DNA of 6,480 bases, taken from NCBI GenBank assembly GCA_003485955.1, contig DNHH01000024.1, positions 20,866 to 27,345 on the forward strand. The letters run 5' to 3'. This DNA comes from Opitutia bacterium. GTDB taxonomy: Bacteria; Verrucomicrobiota; Verrucomicrobiia; Opitutales; UBA953. Within the stretch, counting starts at the first letter, position 1; every line of letters begins with the position of its first letter. This document shows, one piece after another, positions 6,083 to 6,480 of the stretch. The translations under genes and the position numbers were made by a program. Under the pieces are notes generated by a model, which saw only the letters and a list, made by a program, of their open reading frames with translations, had not been told where the DNA came from and ran no database searches.

Positions 6083-6144
6083 GGGCCGAAAGGAGGTTTG
6101 AAGAAGCCAGCCAAGACCCCCTCTGGCAAGCGTAAAGCCGGACT

Positions 6145-6480
6145 TTATTGGGCGGCTTCGGCTTTTAAGCCTTCAGCCCTTGCGGGATTGGTGCCCAAGC
6201 GGCTCAACAAGTGGTCATATAACCCCTTGGCTTGGGTGGCTTTACCCTTTGATTTCAAAAACCTCGCAGACTCTAAAACGACTCCGAAATCTTCATGCGG
6301 AAGGTAGCTGAGCACCTGATTATCCCACGGTATGTCTTGCCCGGCGGCAACCGCATCGCGGGCGATTTCGAGCAGTAGCGCGATACGGGGCGATTGATAG
6401 AAGCTGGCCACGAGCATTTTTTTACGCTCCTCCGGCTTGTTGCGCATAAGTTCGGCTGCGCGCAGGGATGCATAGACGGA
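6145..6480 (-). CDS. C-terminal part of an unrecognised TPR-like protein (partial, 5' end off window)
   Basis: The frame is open from the right window edge to the TAA at 6147-6145, giving at least 111 residues. An internal ATG at 6447 is not needed as a start, because the reading frame continues upstream with normal-looking sequence (SVYASLRAAEL). The protein is alpha-helical in appearance. Near its end, GKATQAKGLYDHLLSRLGTNP has the spacing of a tetratricopeptide helix pair (Gly, Ala, Ala, Leu-Tyr, Leu-Leu, then Asn-Pro). No catalytic motif or membrane segment is seen. It lies upstream of rpsA on the same strand with no obvious terminator between, so read-through into rpsA is possible. Function unknown; a TPR or scaffold role is only suggested. 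Confidence 0.65.
   Translation of the reverse strand, partial: SVYASLRAAELMRNKPEERKKMLVASFYQSPRIALLLEIARDAVAAGQDIPWDNQVLSYLPHEDFGVVLESARFLKSKGKATQAKGLYDHLLSRLGTNPARAEGLKAEAAQ

Noticed and set aside
4179..6101. Long plus-strand open frames (4179-4592, 4653-5072, 5085-5495, 5670-6101) opposite rpsA
   Set aside because: They mirror the rpsA frame, have low-complexity or implausible proteins, and rpsA is unmistakable on the other strand. Strong codon bias in a ribosomal protein gene commonly produces open antisense frames.
6100..6122. GCCAG/CTGGC inverted repeat after the upstream partial gene as its terminator
   Set aside because: The stem is five base pairs with a long loop and no T tract follows on the minus strand.
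1..6480. Defence system, prophage, insertion sequence or CRISPR array
   Set aside because: No transposase, integrase, nuclease, direct-repeat array or terminal inverted repeats were seen; every long frame is assigned to a housekeeping-type gene or is a shadow.

Overview
The window reads as an ordinary bacterial chromosome segment with dense coding. It holds five genes that can be read confidently plus the tail of a sixth, on both strands, and no gene-free stretch longer than about 165 bases. No mobile elements, CRISPR arrays, tRNA or rRNA genes were seen. The gene families, the SD-poor starts, the Gly-rich tail on ribosomal protein S1 and the fused nucleotidyltransferase-kinase would fit a Gram-negative bacterium, possibly of the Verrucomicrobiota (Opitutae-like). 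That assignment is an impression from protein style, not a demonstrated placement.

Left part (1-1668, minus strand): a Fur-family metalloregulator with a His/Cys-rich N-terminus is followed, with an 8-base overlap, by a two-domain enzyme that leaves the window at base 1. The enzyme joins a MurU-like sugar-1-phosphate nucleotidyltransferase to the start of an AmgK-like (APH-fold) sugar kinase. In pseudomonads these two activities are separate proteins that together turn recovered MurNAc into UDP-MurNAc, which is peptidoglycan recycling that bypasses MurA. Having both in one chain behind a metalloregulator is the most interesting point of the window.

Middle part (1669-4177): metX (homoserine O-acyltransferase, methionine synthesis) is divergent from the regulator and converges on a cardiolipin-synthase-type phospholipase D protein. 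The two stop codons share one TTAA.

Right part (4178-6480, minus strand): rpsA (30S ribosomal protein S1, six S1 domains) ends in a clear Rho-independent terminator. It has a leader without a Shine-Dalgarno sequence that contains a hairpin, an A-rich stretch before the start codon and a 16-base perfect palindrome further upstream. This arrangement recalls the autoregulated rpsA leader of Escherichia coli. Upstream of it lies the C-terminal end of an unrecognised, TPR-like protein that enters from the right edge.

The genes do not form one pathway. They are a housekeeping mix: translation, membrane lipid, methionine, cell-wall recycling and metal regulation. Nothing here is clearly a new defence or mobile system. 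The most unusual items are the MurU-AmgK fusion with its regulatory coupling and the rpsA leader.
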